Source: Branchiostoma floridae
Lineage: Eukaryota > Chordata > Leptocardii > Amphioxiformes > Branchiostomatidae
DNA: 64,000 nt
Direction of reading: 5' to 3'
NCBI RefSeq assembly: GCF_000003815.2
Contig: NC_049995.1
Span: 12,813,436-12,877,435, forward strand
In this document: piece after piece, positions 35,569 through 48,118 of the stretch
Numbering within the stretch: position 1 is the stretch's first letter
How the letters are laid out: each line of letters opens with the position of its first letter
Made by a program: the position numbers and the translations under genes
The notes under the pieces: generated by a model
Told to the model about the DNA's origin: nothing
What the model saw: only the letters and a program-made list of their open reading frames with translations
The model's database searches: none

Positions 35569-37224
35569 TGCGTGCGTGCGAGCATGGGCGTTTGGGCGTA
35601 TGTGTGTGTTTGTATTATTCTAGAGATAGGATATGCCTTGTATGCTCACTTGTGCCCCAATGCCTGGGGCAGTTACCAGTATCTCTATCTGACTCATTCT
35701 GAGTGGACCAAATACCAGGATGGCACTTTGGCCAGCTTACAGTATCAGGGAAAACTTCTCCACAGTTTGAGTAATCCCACCTGTTACACATGTGTGTGAG
35801 CCAGTCTGGGCACCAAAGGAGGGAAGCCCTCTTGAAAATAAATATCTTTTTGAGCACTCTCTAATCTAGATTTTGACTATGAGTTAGTAAGAGTTTTTTC
35901 TAAAAAGAAAGGACATTTTAGTTTGGTAGTTTAGAAGGAAAGGATTTAAAGAACTCAGGGTGGGTATATGAGTGGGTGTATGAGTATGAGAATGTGGTCA
36001 ATGTGGGTGGGTTGGTGGGTTGGTTGGTGGGTGGGGGGCAGAATGTGTGGCCTTTTTCTATCAATACAAGTAGGTCATCTGTGATTAGCAGTGATTCACT
36101 CCCTAAGCTGGTCTATATTGAGACTATTTACTTGGAATCCTAGTTGTGCATTAAGTTCTGGTTCAAGTTTAGCTCGCACACTTCTTTTTGCCACTGTCAG
36201 GGTGGCATAGAGACACAGGCTATATGTGCGTTTATAACAACTGAGACAAGTCACTCAGGACTTGAAATATCTAGCTTCGATTTGTAAATTTATATGGAAT
36301 ATGAAGATGCTGGTGATATATACAGAACTTATAATTAATTGATTAAACAATCCCTTGTGGCTTGTTTAGCATCAAGAATCACAAATAAGAAACATAGCAG
36401 ATTATGGGTCATATTTCTGTTGTTGATAAAATTTTAATCAAATATAAATAGACAAAAGATACAAGTGAGTTTAAGTCTCCAATTCACACCATATAGAATG
36501 CATTTATGAGTCACAGAGGTTGCAGTATTGCAAGAAGGAAAGGAATTGCAAGAACACCAGCCTGGGTATTTTCAGATCTCTAGTTTTCCCGAGTCGTTCT
36601 TTGTTGGTGAAATATGTAAACATCTGTACTGTAGTCTTCCAAAACTAATTTCATCAGGTTGGTAGTATATAGGATATAGGAGAACTTTGCTTACGTGAGT
36701 ATAACTATAACGTTCTTAGCAAAAGTGAGTATAAACTGGTTGTGCAAAAGAATTCTCTTATGTCCCATCTGTTATGTTATTGATGCCCCCCTCCTCAAAA
36801 AGCCCTCCAGACTGTATCCCGACATACACAGACAGTAAGAGTTGTTTGTAACATCGGAGCCTGTGTGTACACCCCCCACTGACGGTGTGTGCGTCTCCCA
36901 CCCAGGAAGTGCCGGGTCACCTCTGTAACATTACCTGCTCAGGTGTAGCGCTTACCTGTCAGCCACACCCGCGCACACAGGTACAACCAGGTCACCTGAA
37001 TACCTGTACCGTAAAACCTCACATTGACACAGCACTAGTAGAGTCGAGTCCACATTACCAGATGGGTGTCACCTGAATAAAATACCTGTACCGTAAAACC
37101 TCACATTGTCACAGCACTAGTACTAGTAGTAGAGTGAAGTACACATTACTGTGTCACGTGTGGCTGTTTATAACTTTTGTTCTAACATTTCCAAAACTTT
37201 ATTAGTAGTAGTTGACTGGGAACG

Positions 37225-37835
37225 GGTTTTCTGCGCGTGGAGAATTTGCGCGTGCGCGTGAAAAAATTGCGCGTGAAAAATAAAGTTCCTGAAATATGTC
37301 AGAAAAGGTGTAGCAAGGAACTTTAAGACAGAAAAATTTGAACCTATGATATAATTTTCCATCTGTTACCTGAATTTTTGGTTTGAAAAAACCTTGATTT
37401 TTAGATCCCTTGGGAATAGGTTAATTTGCATATCTTGAACATTTCTAAATCACGTAAATTTGACCAAAATACATGGAAAAATTACTCATATAAGGTTTTA
37501 TATTGTAAAATGTAACAATTTGAGGCTTTTCTCCATTCTAGAAGCTTCATTTCATCTTTTTTGAAGCAGATTGTTTCACGCGCAGATTTCGACCTTTTTT
37601 GCGCGTGACAACTTAACATTAAAAAATCACTTGAAAATCACTTGGATCAAGATTTTGTACTCTAGAATGCAACAATATGATATTTAATTCCTTTTTGTGC
37701 CGTCTCGTTTGAGCTTTTAAGTATAAAACTGCAAAAACTTTTTTAATCCCTTGGGAATCAGCTAATTTGCATATTGTCACGCGCAGATTTTCACGCGCAA
37801 GTTTTCACGCGCAAATTTTTCACGCGCACAAAACC
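37225..37835. mobile_element. Element with ends made of inverted GCGCGTGAAAA sub-repeats
   Basis: The left end has 'gcgcgtg' four to five times (37231-37281), and the right end has 'cacgcgca' four times at 37779-37826 in inverse orientation. The interior is AT-rich, with 'cccttgggaat' plus 'taatttgcatat' in direct orientation near both ends. No open frame. Origin not recognised. Confidence 0.6.
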
Positions 37836-38121
37836 CCAACCCTAGTTGACTGTAGTTCCTAAATTCCTCCAACATACATTCATCATACAACTTGTCTTTT
37901 TGATAGAAATGTGGTTTATATAGAATCGTTATAGATTGTGTCTGATGTTTTTTTACATGATGTTGTATTTTGCCCCTTACTGTTTTTTCTGTGTTTTTTT
38001 TCAAAGCATGACTCCAACACTTTTTACTGTAAATCCATTTACTTTCGTGGTCATTTTATTTTGTGGTAGAACTGGGAAAAGAATTTTTTTTGTAGCATAT
38101 AATATCTGCAGTGATCACACA

Positions 38122-38221
38122 NNNNNNNNNNNNNNNNNNNNNNNNNNNNNNNNNNNNNNNNNNNNNNNNNNNNNNNNNNNNNNNNNNNNNNNNNNNNNNN
38201 NNNNNNNNNNNNNNNNNNNNN
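38122..38221. other. Assembly gap of 100 N
   Basis: Exactly 100 N, the usual placeholder for a gap of unknown length. 'cctcccccctgt.gtgttgaatgaac.gttcctcacct' just after it (38255) recurs at 38468, so the gap borders a local duplication. Confidence 0.98.
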
Positions 38222-39195
38222 ACCGAAAGCCTGCTATGGAGGCTATGCCCCCCCCTCCTCCCTGTAGTGTTGAATGAACTGTTCCTCACCTAACATCATG
38301 GAGGTGTCACAATTAAAGTTTTGTGACTTATAACTAAACACTTTGGTTTTGGAGCTGAAATTGTTGATTGAATTGTCATAATGTTTGACAATGTACATGT
38401 ATTGCTAAAGCCATTTCACCCATGGCTATTTGGATCAGGAGTTTTCGAAATTCTTAAAAGAGTTTTGCCCCCTCCCCCCTGTTGTGTTGAATGAACCGTT
38501 CCTCACCTCACCTTACGTACATCCTGTGTTCGCACCTTTACTAACCCAAGGGCAGGTGTGCTCAGGTAACCAGACACAGACAGGAAACCAGGTGATTACA
38601 CCTGTCTCACCTGTATCAGGTGGTCTCTTTGTTTCTGGAAAAGGCTTGTTTGTCTGAGTATATTCCCTCTTACTACCTACACATGACTTGTGAATGACTA
38701 ACTGTAAGGGATTCAAATCAAAGTGTGAAACTCTGGCTCGACATATCTCTTTGAAACCAATTAAATTATTTAAAAACAACTTGGACAAAATGAAACTTCT
38801 TTGTTTCTGGAAAAGGCTTGTTTGTCTGAGTATGTTCCCCTTTATTTATTGTAAGGGGTCAATTTAAGTGTGAAAACTGTCTTCAAAACTAATTATATAC
38901 AACTTGGACCAGTTAAAACTGCTATAAGATTCAGGCTTGTCTCACTGGTATAATATTACTAGTATATGAATGAATGAACTTTGTTGCTCCACAATTTTAC
39001 AGGATACAACATATGGCAACAACTACTAAACTACTTACAGATACAGAACAACAAAATATCATAACATTTTAATTTATAAGGTTTACAGTACAGTCATGTG
39101 TGAATGATCTGGTCTTGTATATGGAATAATGTACAGATATATTGACCTTGTTATGCAGATGTTTGAGCAAGTCCACGGTCTTTTCTGAGTTTAAG

Positions 39196-39404
39196 CAATG
39201 ACGGAGGTTTACAAATTTGTTAACGGCTGGAGTTTATACGTCAGTGAGAGTTATTTTTCTTTTGAGAACGCCGAACTGCTTGTGTCACTGGTATATTATA
39301 ACGTTGACCTAGTCTACAGTCAAGCAATGAGAGGTTTGGAAATTTGTGCACGGCAGGAGTTTATACGTCAGCGAGAGTTATTTTTCTTTTGAGAACGCCG
39401 GCCT
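39196..39404. repeat. Direct duplication, ~130-bp spacing
   Basis: 'gcaatga..gaggttt..aaatttgt.aacggc.ggagtttatacgtcag.gagagttatttttcttttgagaacgccg' occurs at 39196-39271 and 39323-39399. Confidence 0.75.
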
Positions 39405-39624
39405 GCCAAACGCAATCAGTTCTGCTGGACGTGAAACCTGCAAAGGCCCAGGACAGGAAGGGTGCCGCGCCATTCCTTCTATTGTCCTCAGGTATTTCTA
39501 GGCACTAAATGGGCAACAAAGAACGGGAGTGTCCAGCCATTCACATGGTCTGATGCATCACTATGGCAACAGGGGCTCCGGCCGTGTGGCTACCTCAGGA
39601 CAGCTGTCCACTTCTAGTGGCCAG

Positions 39625-40065
39625 TCTGTCGTTTTTACTGGAAATATTCCCCAAAAAAGAAAGGAAAGGATTTTTTTTGTTACCCACAGAGCTGTGGATA
39701 GAAGTTGGTAAGGGTTCTTCATAATAGGAATTAGGATGTTGTTTTGACTTTGTTACCTTTGACAAGAAGGCTATGTTTTAGGCACTGTTGTGTTTTTTTT
39801 TTGCTGTCACCTTTTCCGGAAATATCCCAGAAAAAGAAATAAAAGGATTTTTTTGTTGTTATTCATAGAGCTGTGTGTATAGAAGTTGGTAAGGGGTCTT
39901 CATAATACATGTAGGATGTTGTTTTGACTTTATTGCCTTCAACAAGAAGGTCATGTTTTAGGCACTGTTATAACTTATATCTGTGTTTTTTTTGTCTGTC
40001 ACCTTTTCTGGAAATATCCCCCCAAAAAGAAATGAAATGATTATTTTTGTTACCCACAGAGCAGC
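39625..40065 (+). repeat. ~190-bp tandem repeat, three copies, with acceptor/donor-like words
   Basis: 'ctggaaatat.cccc.aaaaagaaa' followed by 'gttacccacagagc' recurs near 39637, 39817 and 40009. In two copies a 24-26 bp stretch lies between a CAG or TAG and 'gttggtaagg', looking like a tiny exon, but no frame supports this. Confidence 0.6.
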
Positions 40066-41594
40066 TTGGGTAAAAATTAATACAACTTACTACAACTACA
40101 AGGGTTGGGGAGGAGGGTCACGGTATAGGATGTTATGCATTTATTATCTTCGACAAGAAGGTTATGTATTAGGCGCCGATGTGTCTGTGTGTCTTCATGA
40201 TGCTTGGTGCATGTTTAGTTGGTTAGGAGAATGGAGGTCAAGTTCAATAATGGGCCTTCTAGAATTGCTTGTCATTGTACATTTGTTGTATAATTTTTTA
40301 AACTACATATTGCTGCAGTTAGTGGATTATGTCAATTTCAGTACACTAGGGGCTGCAGGGGAGTTTGAAATCAATCAATGATATTATTGGTTCAATAAGG
40401 TTCTGAAATTTGTATTTCTGTTTTCTTCGATATTTGATTTCTAGGTTCAGCATATATAATTTTTACTGCTCACTGAGTTACTTTGCGGGTATATTATATA
40501 TGTTTTTCTGCAACTGAAAACAAATAATTTCTTTAAATTGTAGTGTATGGGCAGACATTTTCTATGTCTGGGGTACATCAAAGTATATTTTATTAGTGAA
40601 TTGATACCAGTTTGTTTGTATTACACCAGTGTTTTGTCACCAGTTTACCAATCTCAGCATGCCCTGAGTTGAAACTCTTACAGCTACTCCATCAAGAATT
40701 CCAGCTATTTGGTGATTTGTTTTGGAATCTAAGTAGCTTTATTCCCCGGAGGAGAAACTATGTCGAATATTTGAGTATAATGGGGAGCTCTTAATAACCA
40801 AGGGGTCAGGTGGGATCGTTTACGTACGTTTTGTTCCGACGTCAACAAACAAAAGATCGTTTCCTGACCTGGCGGGAAGGTGTCCCGAGTATTAGGTCGT
40901 GATATTGTCATTGTCAAATGCTCCTGAGTCACAAAAACAACATGGCTGTTTACTTGTAGTTCTGTGTGTTGTAAGTACAATGTTAGATATGTGTAAAGCA
41001 TCGCTATTTTTATTATTCAGTTTGTTTTGACTTAAGATTAGAAAGGAAAAAGCACCTGAATTGTAATTTTATGATATCTATAAATCTGCATTATCCAAAG
41101 GTATATGTAATACAGTATTCTAGTTGCTGATGCAATAAAAAACAACAACAACAAATTTTTATAAAAATGCTTTAATATTTTGGCAATAAAAGAATATGGC
41201 TAACTAGAACCACGGTTAGACAAGTTTAATAGTCTGATTGTCCCAGGGAAGTTAAAGTGCTGATCGGGCAAGGCATGTCCTACAAAATTTTTCCATGAGT
41301 GTGATTTTGATATACTTGTCATTCACAGTCATGACATCAAGCATTGATCAGCACAGAAAAATAGAGCCAATAATAGAAGGATTCCATTGATGGCAGTGAA
41401 AATACGTAGCTAAAATGTCACATAAATTTAAAGTAAAGTAAAAAGTTTGTTCGGGCAAGCAAGCCTTTTATTGTTCTTGCCCGATAGGACAAGCGAAGTT
41501 TAGAAAACTTGTCCAACCCTGGAGTCTACAAGCAAAACATTCAGGCTGGCTAGAGTAGAACACTGCAAGTACCCACATATCTGTCCCCTCTCAC

Positions 41595-41699
41595 CGGAAC
41601 TCCTATGGACACAACACCGCGTACAAACTCACGCCCCGAAACGGAGAAGAAAGGATCAGCCAGGATATCCATGTCGTGTTGTGAAAGGCGACACCCAAA
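41595..41699 (-). CDS. Candidate coding exon, 35 codons, unknown product
   Basis: On the minus strand a strong pyrimidine-rich acceptor ('cctcctctccacccaacccatgacacag') is followed by 35 in-phase codons beginning FGCRLSQHDMDILADPFFSV and ending VVSIGVP, then CCG|gtgaga. Phase 0 at both ends. Composition is protein-like and more GC-rich than its surroundings. It would belong to a gene nested in EXT1 intron 1 on the opposite strand. I do not recognise it and cannot join it to another exon in phase. Confidence 0.35.
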
Positions 41700-42107
41700 C
41701 TGTGTCATGGGTTGGGTGGAGAGGAGGGAGACATGTTCGGCACAGACATGTGGGGAGGGGGGCACTGACAAGCTTTAGCCAGATCAGGGTTCTTGCTAGA
41801 GCATTTTTAGTGTAACGGGCTACTTCACTACAATTTGTGATCTCCACGCTAAAACACTACGCTAATTTTCAACATTTACTTGTTGAACAATGTCAATCAA
41901 ATATGAAATATGATGATATGCTACTCCAAACTGACCAAAATATCCTTCAAATCACATGTGATGTTAACAGAGTTAAGTCACCTCATGGGTACTCCAAAAT
42001 ATGCTTGTTGGGATGGAGAAATCTGAATTTTATGATATAAAACTGTATATTTCTAAGCTTAAAATGACAGAATTAGCAGTGTGATACAGACTCCCAAACA
42101 ATGAGGG

Positions 42108-42246
42108 GAGACAGCCTTGGTGGGGAGGGGGGTGACAGTTTGGTGGGGAGGGGTGTGACGGTTAAGTGTGGAGGGGGGCAACAGTTAGGTACGTAGGGGC
42201 AAAAGTTAGGTGGGGAGGGGGGCAACGTTTTGATAGGGAGGGGACA
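42108..42246. repeat. G-rich minisatellite, ~27-bp unit
   Basis: Units of the type 'ggtggggaggggggtgacagtt' recur five to six times. The runs of four or more G can form quadruplexes on the plus strand. Confidence 0.8.
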
Positions 42247-42354
42247 AGGGTGTTTGTCATACACGTTATACGAGCATTCTCCAGTACAAAAAAAGGCAAT
42301 TGAAAACCCATTCCTGGCAATTTTGCATTCAAAAAGAGTTTTTTTACGACTGAC

Positions 42355-42555
42355 CTTGACCCCTGGGAGTCCCAGTACCTGGTGAGTAACAAGACCAGTG
42401 GGACTCCCGCTTCTGCCAGGGCTCCAGACAGTCCCATTATAAACCCATTAACACGGCTGAGAAGTTGATTTACGCTCCTGAGTTTACTGACAAACCTACC
42501 CCAGAGGATAGAGTAGACAATCCCACCTGAATTGCAGCCATGTAAATTGTCCAAC
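42355..42555 (-). CDS. Candidate coding exon, ~66 codons, hydrophobic product
   Basis: The minus-strand frame reads LDNLHGCNSGGIVYSILWGR, then KLRSVNQLLSRVNGFIMGLS, then GALAEAGVPLVLLLTRYWDS, between acceptor 'cttttcacccag' and donor tcaag|gtcagt (alternative donor accag|gtactg at 42379, same frame). The frame is open for 145 codons in total. The alternating hydrophobic segments suggest a membrane protein. Phase 2 at both ends, so it does not connect directly to 41699-41595. Not recognised; could be chance. Confidence 0.3.
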
Positions 42556-42627
42556 CTGGGTGAAAAGCCACCATGTGTATTGGTGGTTATGTGAAACACT
42601 AGAGGCGAGTAGAACAGTTTTTACCCC

Positions 42628-42694
42628 AAGCTCGCTCCCGGGATTCGAACCCGCGACCTATCGCGTCAAACCGGGCAGCCAATTGCACACACCC
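42628..42694 (-). repeat. tRNA-like sequence (B box), probable SINE head
   Basis: Reverse complement contains 'gcgggttcgaatcccggg', a perfect B-box type T arm, preceded by 'ggtttgacgcgataggtcg' and a weak A-box region. No complete acceptor stem or clean D arm, so I treat it as a tRNA-derived relic, not a tRNA gene. Confidence 0.5.
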
Positions 42695-44554
42695 AGACAT
42701 GCATTTATTGTTTGGTTGTCGTCTTCAGTTTAGCAGTCCTAGAACCCCACTGTTACAGTGTAGTGGGTACTAGCTCATTATTTGAGTATTCTGCTGCTGG
42801 GATCCCTGATACAGTGGTAGGCAGCAGTCGGTAAAGTAAGTAAATTCCATACCTTAGTCAGACTCATAGATAAATGACTATTATATTAATCAGTAGCACT
42901 GAAAAATTTATAAAATTCATATGCTTTGAGAAACCAACAGATTTCATTGTCACCAAGAAGGGAAAACAACTTCAAGAAGCAGACTCTAATTGCTTGACTA
43001 TGATATTCCAAGAAAACCTCCTTGGATATTCTTACCAACATTTGTATGTTTGTAAACATGTCTTATGGCAAAAGGGCAAAAGTTTACAATGAAGGTATAT
43101 TCATTCATTCATTATCACTCTAATCTTATACACATTCAAATAGCTGCTAGACGTGGTAGACAATACAACAGACATAATGACATGACACATATGAAAAGGC
43201 TTTTCTGAACAACAGGCTTCTTCTGAATAGAGTTTGGTGTCTGTTTCTTTTGCATATGAAGTTAACAAGGTTTGTCTTGCTCCTCTGGGTACAGACACTA
43301 TTGTTATGGAACAATTTTATTATCAGAACAAAATGGCTACTACTAGGTGAAAGGTCAGAGAAGTTTGTATCAATGGTGCTTAACCTTGTAAGGGTGGTTT
43401 TGCAAAAGTAAATTTGTACATTTATGCTAACGGATGCCTAGATGGATTGTCTTGATATTTGCTATGTGGGTAAGTCTTGATGAGACCTGGAAACGATTAG
43501 ATTTTGGGCCCCTAGTGGCTTGTTACGGTACTGCAGCAGAACTTCCGGGTTTGAAGTTGATATCTTGAGTTTTGAACATGCTACAGTCGTGATGTAATCG
43601 TGCTAGATAGCTCCTGAGGCTGTGAGTGAGTGGTGTAGGTTTGGGCCCTCTAGCGGCTTGTTTTAGAACTGCAGGGACCTGTTTTAAGTGTTTAGGGTCA
43701 GACTTTGAAAGCAATAACTCAAGAGGAGATTGACAGATCATCATGATTTTTGGTATGCTTTCACCTTGATTTTGGAATTTCTAGAAAACGATGCCATTTG
43801 TTGCAATTCATGAAGACATGGAAATATTACTTCCACCTGTGATTTCTAGATACTTGGAAATATGATAAATGTTTTAGCCGATCCCCTGTCACCCTGACCC
43901 CAGGGAAGTAACCTTTCAATTAGCTGTCTGCCTTTGCCAGCCCCTCTGGTATTAATATAAAAACCCCATTGGGATGATTATGGGTTCATCCATGCTTTAT
44001 AAGGTGGAAAAGTGACAGTCTATACAGTAAGTGGGACACTTTTGTCAATTAAAGTGGGAATGTCACTTTGGTCACACAATAGCATGATGTTAGTGCCATT
44101 GTTCGGCACTCAAAACTTCGAGGTTCTGTGTTCGAGTAGACAGTGCAGGTGTTAGGTTGTTGTTATAGCCACTATGGGCTGTTTCATTGATGGGTCCATG
44201 AAGAGTTCATTGTCAAAGCCAGAATTCTGTTGTTTTTTGTGAGCCTTCAAGTTCAAGGGGGGTGGGGCCATGCTCCCCTGGAGGAAATTTGAAAAATGTA
44301 ATCCTCTGAAATAGTATTTCCTGTATTTCTGACAGGATGATTCAGAAACAGCACTGTTTTTTTGGGTATTTCTTCCGACTCCCTTCCCTCATGCTTACAG
44401 AGGTGTCAGATGTTTCAAAATTGTTACTGGTACGAGGGCTACATTTACATTATGTATGCTATAAATCACGATTCAGGCAAATTGGCAACAATTTTCTGAC
44501 TTTTCAGCTATTGTTGACCTCCGGATGCCTCAAGAAATTGTTGATGGCATCTGA

Positions 44555-45215
44555 AAATGCTGAGACAAAACCCTGGACGAAAATATGGTGCAAAGTCCTC
44601 ATCTGTCTGTAAAGATAAGTGTTGTGATTACAGGAATGATTGCGACATGTGCGGGGTGGCCTGCAGCAATTCTGCAACACCAGTTATCATCTGCACACTC
44701 ATTCCAACAGAGGTAGATTGGAAATGTCATTTTCTGTATTTTAAGAAGCAAGATTTAACTCAAAACCACTGCAAATGTGCAAAATATATTGTTTTCAGGC
44801 AAATTGGCAACAATTTGAGTTTTAAGCTAATGTTGACCTCCAGATGCCTGAAGAACTTGATGAAGGCATCTACCAGCATCTGAAGATGTTGAGAAGCCTT
44901 TCTGACTAAACCCTTGACGAAAATATGGTGCAAAGTCCTCATCTCTCTGTGAAGATAAGTGTTGTGATTACAGGAATGTTGCCACATGTCTTGAGATATT
45001 GTGGAAGGCATTCACTGCAAGAGAGTGACATCTAAAGATGCTGTCTGACGAAACCCTGGACGAAAATATGGTGCAAAGTCCTCATCTTTCTGTAAAGATA
45101 AGTGTTGTGATTACAGGAATGATTGCCACATGTGCGGGATGGCCTGCAGCAATTCTGCAACACCAGTTATCATCTGCGCACTCATTCCAACAGAGTGCTT
45201 CAATTACTGCATCTG
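44555..45215 (+). repeat. Repeated unit with a cysteine-rich open frame
   Basis: 'gacgaaaatatggtgcaaagtcctcatct.tctgtaaagataagtg' recurs at 44576, 44918 and 45058, and the first and third copies continue through 'ctgcagcaattctgcaacacc'. In both of those copies one frame reads CKDKCCDYRNDC, then CG.ACSNSATPVIIC; the third copy stays open to 45348. Tandem duplication is clear; coding status is doubtful. Confidence 0.5.
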
Positions 45216-45794
45216 TAGTCTGTCCAACGCTGGCTACAGTTCCAATCAAACCGGCATGTCTACATTAATACATGACATCTGTGACCCAATACTTACAGTA
45301 CAGCAAGGCTGGGAGGAAGGCCCAGATAAGGTGATATGGTTTGCGTAGTGTAGAGTAAAAAAAGATTGCCCCCAAGAGTTTGTGAAGACTTTGACTTTGA
45401 ATGTAGCATTTGTGAAGAAGGTCTGCATAAGTCCCCCTGAAATCACATAAGTGTAAATGAAGCTCTCTTGGAAGGAAGGAAGGCCCAGATAAGGTGATAA
45501 GGTTTTGAGAAGAGTAGAGTAGAAGTTTGCCTCCAAGAGTTTGTCAAGGGGTTCACATACTTGACATAGGTTATTCCCCCTGAAATCACATTGGTGTTGA
45601 AAAGATAGAATGCCACTTTTTTGGGTGTAGATGTTAAAAAAAAGTACAATGATAACGGGGCTGGTTAAAGTATGGTTCAATGTAGAAACTGTTGAAGAGA
45701 TGCCATAGTGTATTTTTTTTAGCATTTCAAAAGTTGTACATACATGCACAATACAGCTAGCAGTACAGTAGGCAGTACAATATCAGTTATACTA

Positions 45795-47059
45795 CACTCG
45801 GCACAAAAAGTTTGGAATATCAACTTTGGTATACCATATTTCTGTTATTTATGCATCAATTTCAATGTATTACATATCAATAGAAAGCTTGTGTGATTTT
45901 CTTTCCTATGGTATCAAACTTATTATTATTGTAAACACTTGAAACGAGCACAAGGTCTGCTTACGTGCGTGGGTCACGAAAAAAAAGTGCCCAAATTCCC
46001 TTACTTATGTTCAACACTACATCGTCCTGTTGATATTGGCGCGTGTGTCACTGGTTCAATCAATCCTCTTTTCACCTCACATTTTGTATACGGAACATAC
46101 AAGGGTTTAGTACACTTGAGTAGAGTTCATCGGCCCTTTCGATAGTTGGATGGCAGAATCAAAGCGTGGATGCGGCAAGGAGAACCGCACGCTGACAAGG
46201 CAAGAGTAACTTTCGGCATTTGGTGGTGGAGGCAGCGTCATGGTGTGGGGCGGTATAACCACCATAGGGTAAACAAGACTCGTTATCATTCCAGGCACCT
46301 TCAATGTGGTGAGATATAGGGACACCATCCTCCACCCAGTAGCAACATTCTACCTCTTCAATATTGGGCCAAATGCAGTTCTGCAAGAGTACAACACCAG
46401 TCCACACAGAGCAAGGAACATTGGATGCTGGAGTACAGTCTTAGGGTGGAATAGCCTTCCTACGGCTTATGGCTAGCACTCGATTGATCACCTCTTGCCA
46501 TGGTTCAGATTTTTGCTTGAATAAAGAGTAATAGTAGCTTTGATTGACATGTCCTGTTTATTCAACTTGCCTTCATTCACAAGTCAATACTGACGGAAGA
46601 AAATGAGCAGAATGGAGTGATTGATTTTAGTAGGGTAATTTTGGCACTTTATCTTTAGGACCCCCTGTACGTAAGCGGGCCTAGTCCTCGTTCCATGAAT
46701 TTACACTCATAAAATACTCTACTCAGATATGCTAAAAAGAAACTTGGATGTTCTGTATACCAAACGTTAGGTGATAAAAGGATTGATTGAATCATTGTCA
46801 CCTGCGGCCATAACAACGGTTGAACCGGACGATACAGTTTTGAACAGAAACGGGGAAATTTGGGCACTTTTTTTTCGTGACCCACTCACGTTAGCAGGCC
46901 TAGTGTATGTTCCATGAGTTAACAATGACAATTAGTTTGATACCATTGGAAAGGAAATCACACAAGCTTTCTATTGATATGTAATACATTGAAATTGATG
47001 CATAAATAACGGAAATATGATATACCGAAGTTGATATTCCAAACTTTTTGTGCTGAGTG
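45795..47059 (+). mobile_element. Decayed Tc1/mariner element with long inverted arms
   Basis: The ends CACTCRGCACAAAAAGTTTGG are inverted and flanked by TA at 45793 and 47060, the Tc1/mariner target. The arms remain similar for about 330 bp: both carry the word that reads GHEKKVPKFP outward-in. Between them, 46147-46480 holds a transposase relic: DGRIKAWMRQGEPH in one frame and, after a frameshift, GGGSVMVWGGI, then LVIIPGTFN..RYRDTIL after an in-frame stop. GGGSVMVWGGI is a hallmark of Tc1 transposases. The DD34E catalytic core is incomplete, so it is not autonomous. Confidence 0.85.
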
Positions 47060-47449
47060 TATATAACTTATACTAAGTTATAGGCAGTAATAAGTAACAC
47101 CAGCTACAGTATATTGATTATAAAGGTGGTATTTTGAGCCTTGTATACTAAATGATCTATATGATAAGTCTATACCAGCATTTGTCCTTGTATTGTAGTA
47201 GAGATGACATATATCAACTGGCAATTATGAACAAAATCTTCAATAACGATTTTAATATCTGTGATGTGCCAATATGGAGTGTTAGAGGGAACAGTAAATA
47301 ACGAACCTCACTAAATTCAAATGGAGGCAAGTTTGACATTGAATTACTCTTGGCACAACTGCTCTCCGTTCTGAGCAGAAGGGTCGCCTAGCTCGTGAAG
47401 TGTAATTTGGCAGAAGCAAACGGCTGTCAGAACATATTCACGTCACATA

Positions 47450-48118
47450 GCAGACGAAGCAAGCAAGCCATTCATAGCAATATATAGGACAGGGGGAGGG
47501 GGGCAGTAGAGTTTATCGGAAGCACCCATGACTATAAAGGTCGTGTTCTATTTAACTAGAGTCAAGGGCAATTTGGAGAGGTTGGATAGGGAATTTGTAG
47601 TTAACTACATTTGTAAAAAGCAAGCAAACCTTTCATATCATAGCAGTATATAGGACTGGGGGAGGGGGGCGTAAAGAGTTTATCGGAAGCACCCATGACT
47701 ATGAAGGTCGTGTTCTATTTAACTAGAGTCAAGGGCAATTTGGAGAGGTTGGGAAGGGAATTTGTAGTTAACTACATTTGTAAAAAGCAAGCAAACCATT
47801 CATATCATAGCAATATATAGGACTGGGGGAGGGGGGCAGTAAAGAGTTTATCGGAAGCACCCATGACTATAAAGGTCGTGTTCTATTTAACTAGAGTCAA
47901 GGGCAATTTTGAGAGGTTGGGAAGGGAATTTGTAGTTAACAACATTTGTAAGAAGCAAGCAAACCTTTCATAGCAATAAATAGGACTGAGGGAGGGGGGC
48001 GGTAAAGAGTTTATCGGAAGCACCCATGACTGTAGGGGTCGTGTTCTATTTAACTAGAGTCAAGGGTAATTTGGAGAGGTTGGGGAGGGAATTTGTAGTT
48101 AACTACATTTGTAAGAAG
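47450..48118. repeat. ~165-bp tandem repeat, four copies
   Basis: The unit runs 'aagcaagcaaacc.ttcat', 'tataggactgggggaggggg', 'gtttatcggaagcacccatg', 'gtcgtgttctatttaactag', 'gaatttgtagttaactacat'. The 'ataggac' anchor is at 47484, 47650, 47817 and 47980. Copies are more than 90% alike by eye, so the array is recent. Confidence 0.9.

Noticed and set aside
42628-42694. Functional tRNA gene
   Set aside because: A good T arm is present, but the D arm and acceptor stem do not fold convincingly.
45246-45749. 167-codon minus-strand frame
   Set aside because: It covers short direct repeats ('aggaaggcccagataaggtgat') and shows no splice or family support.
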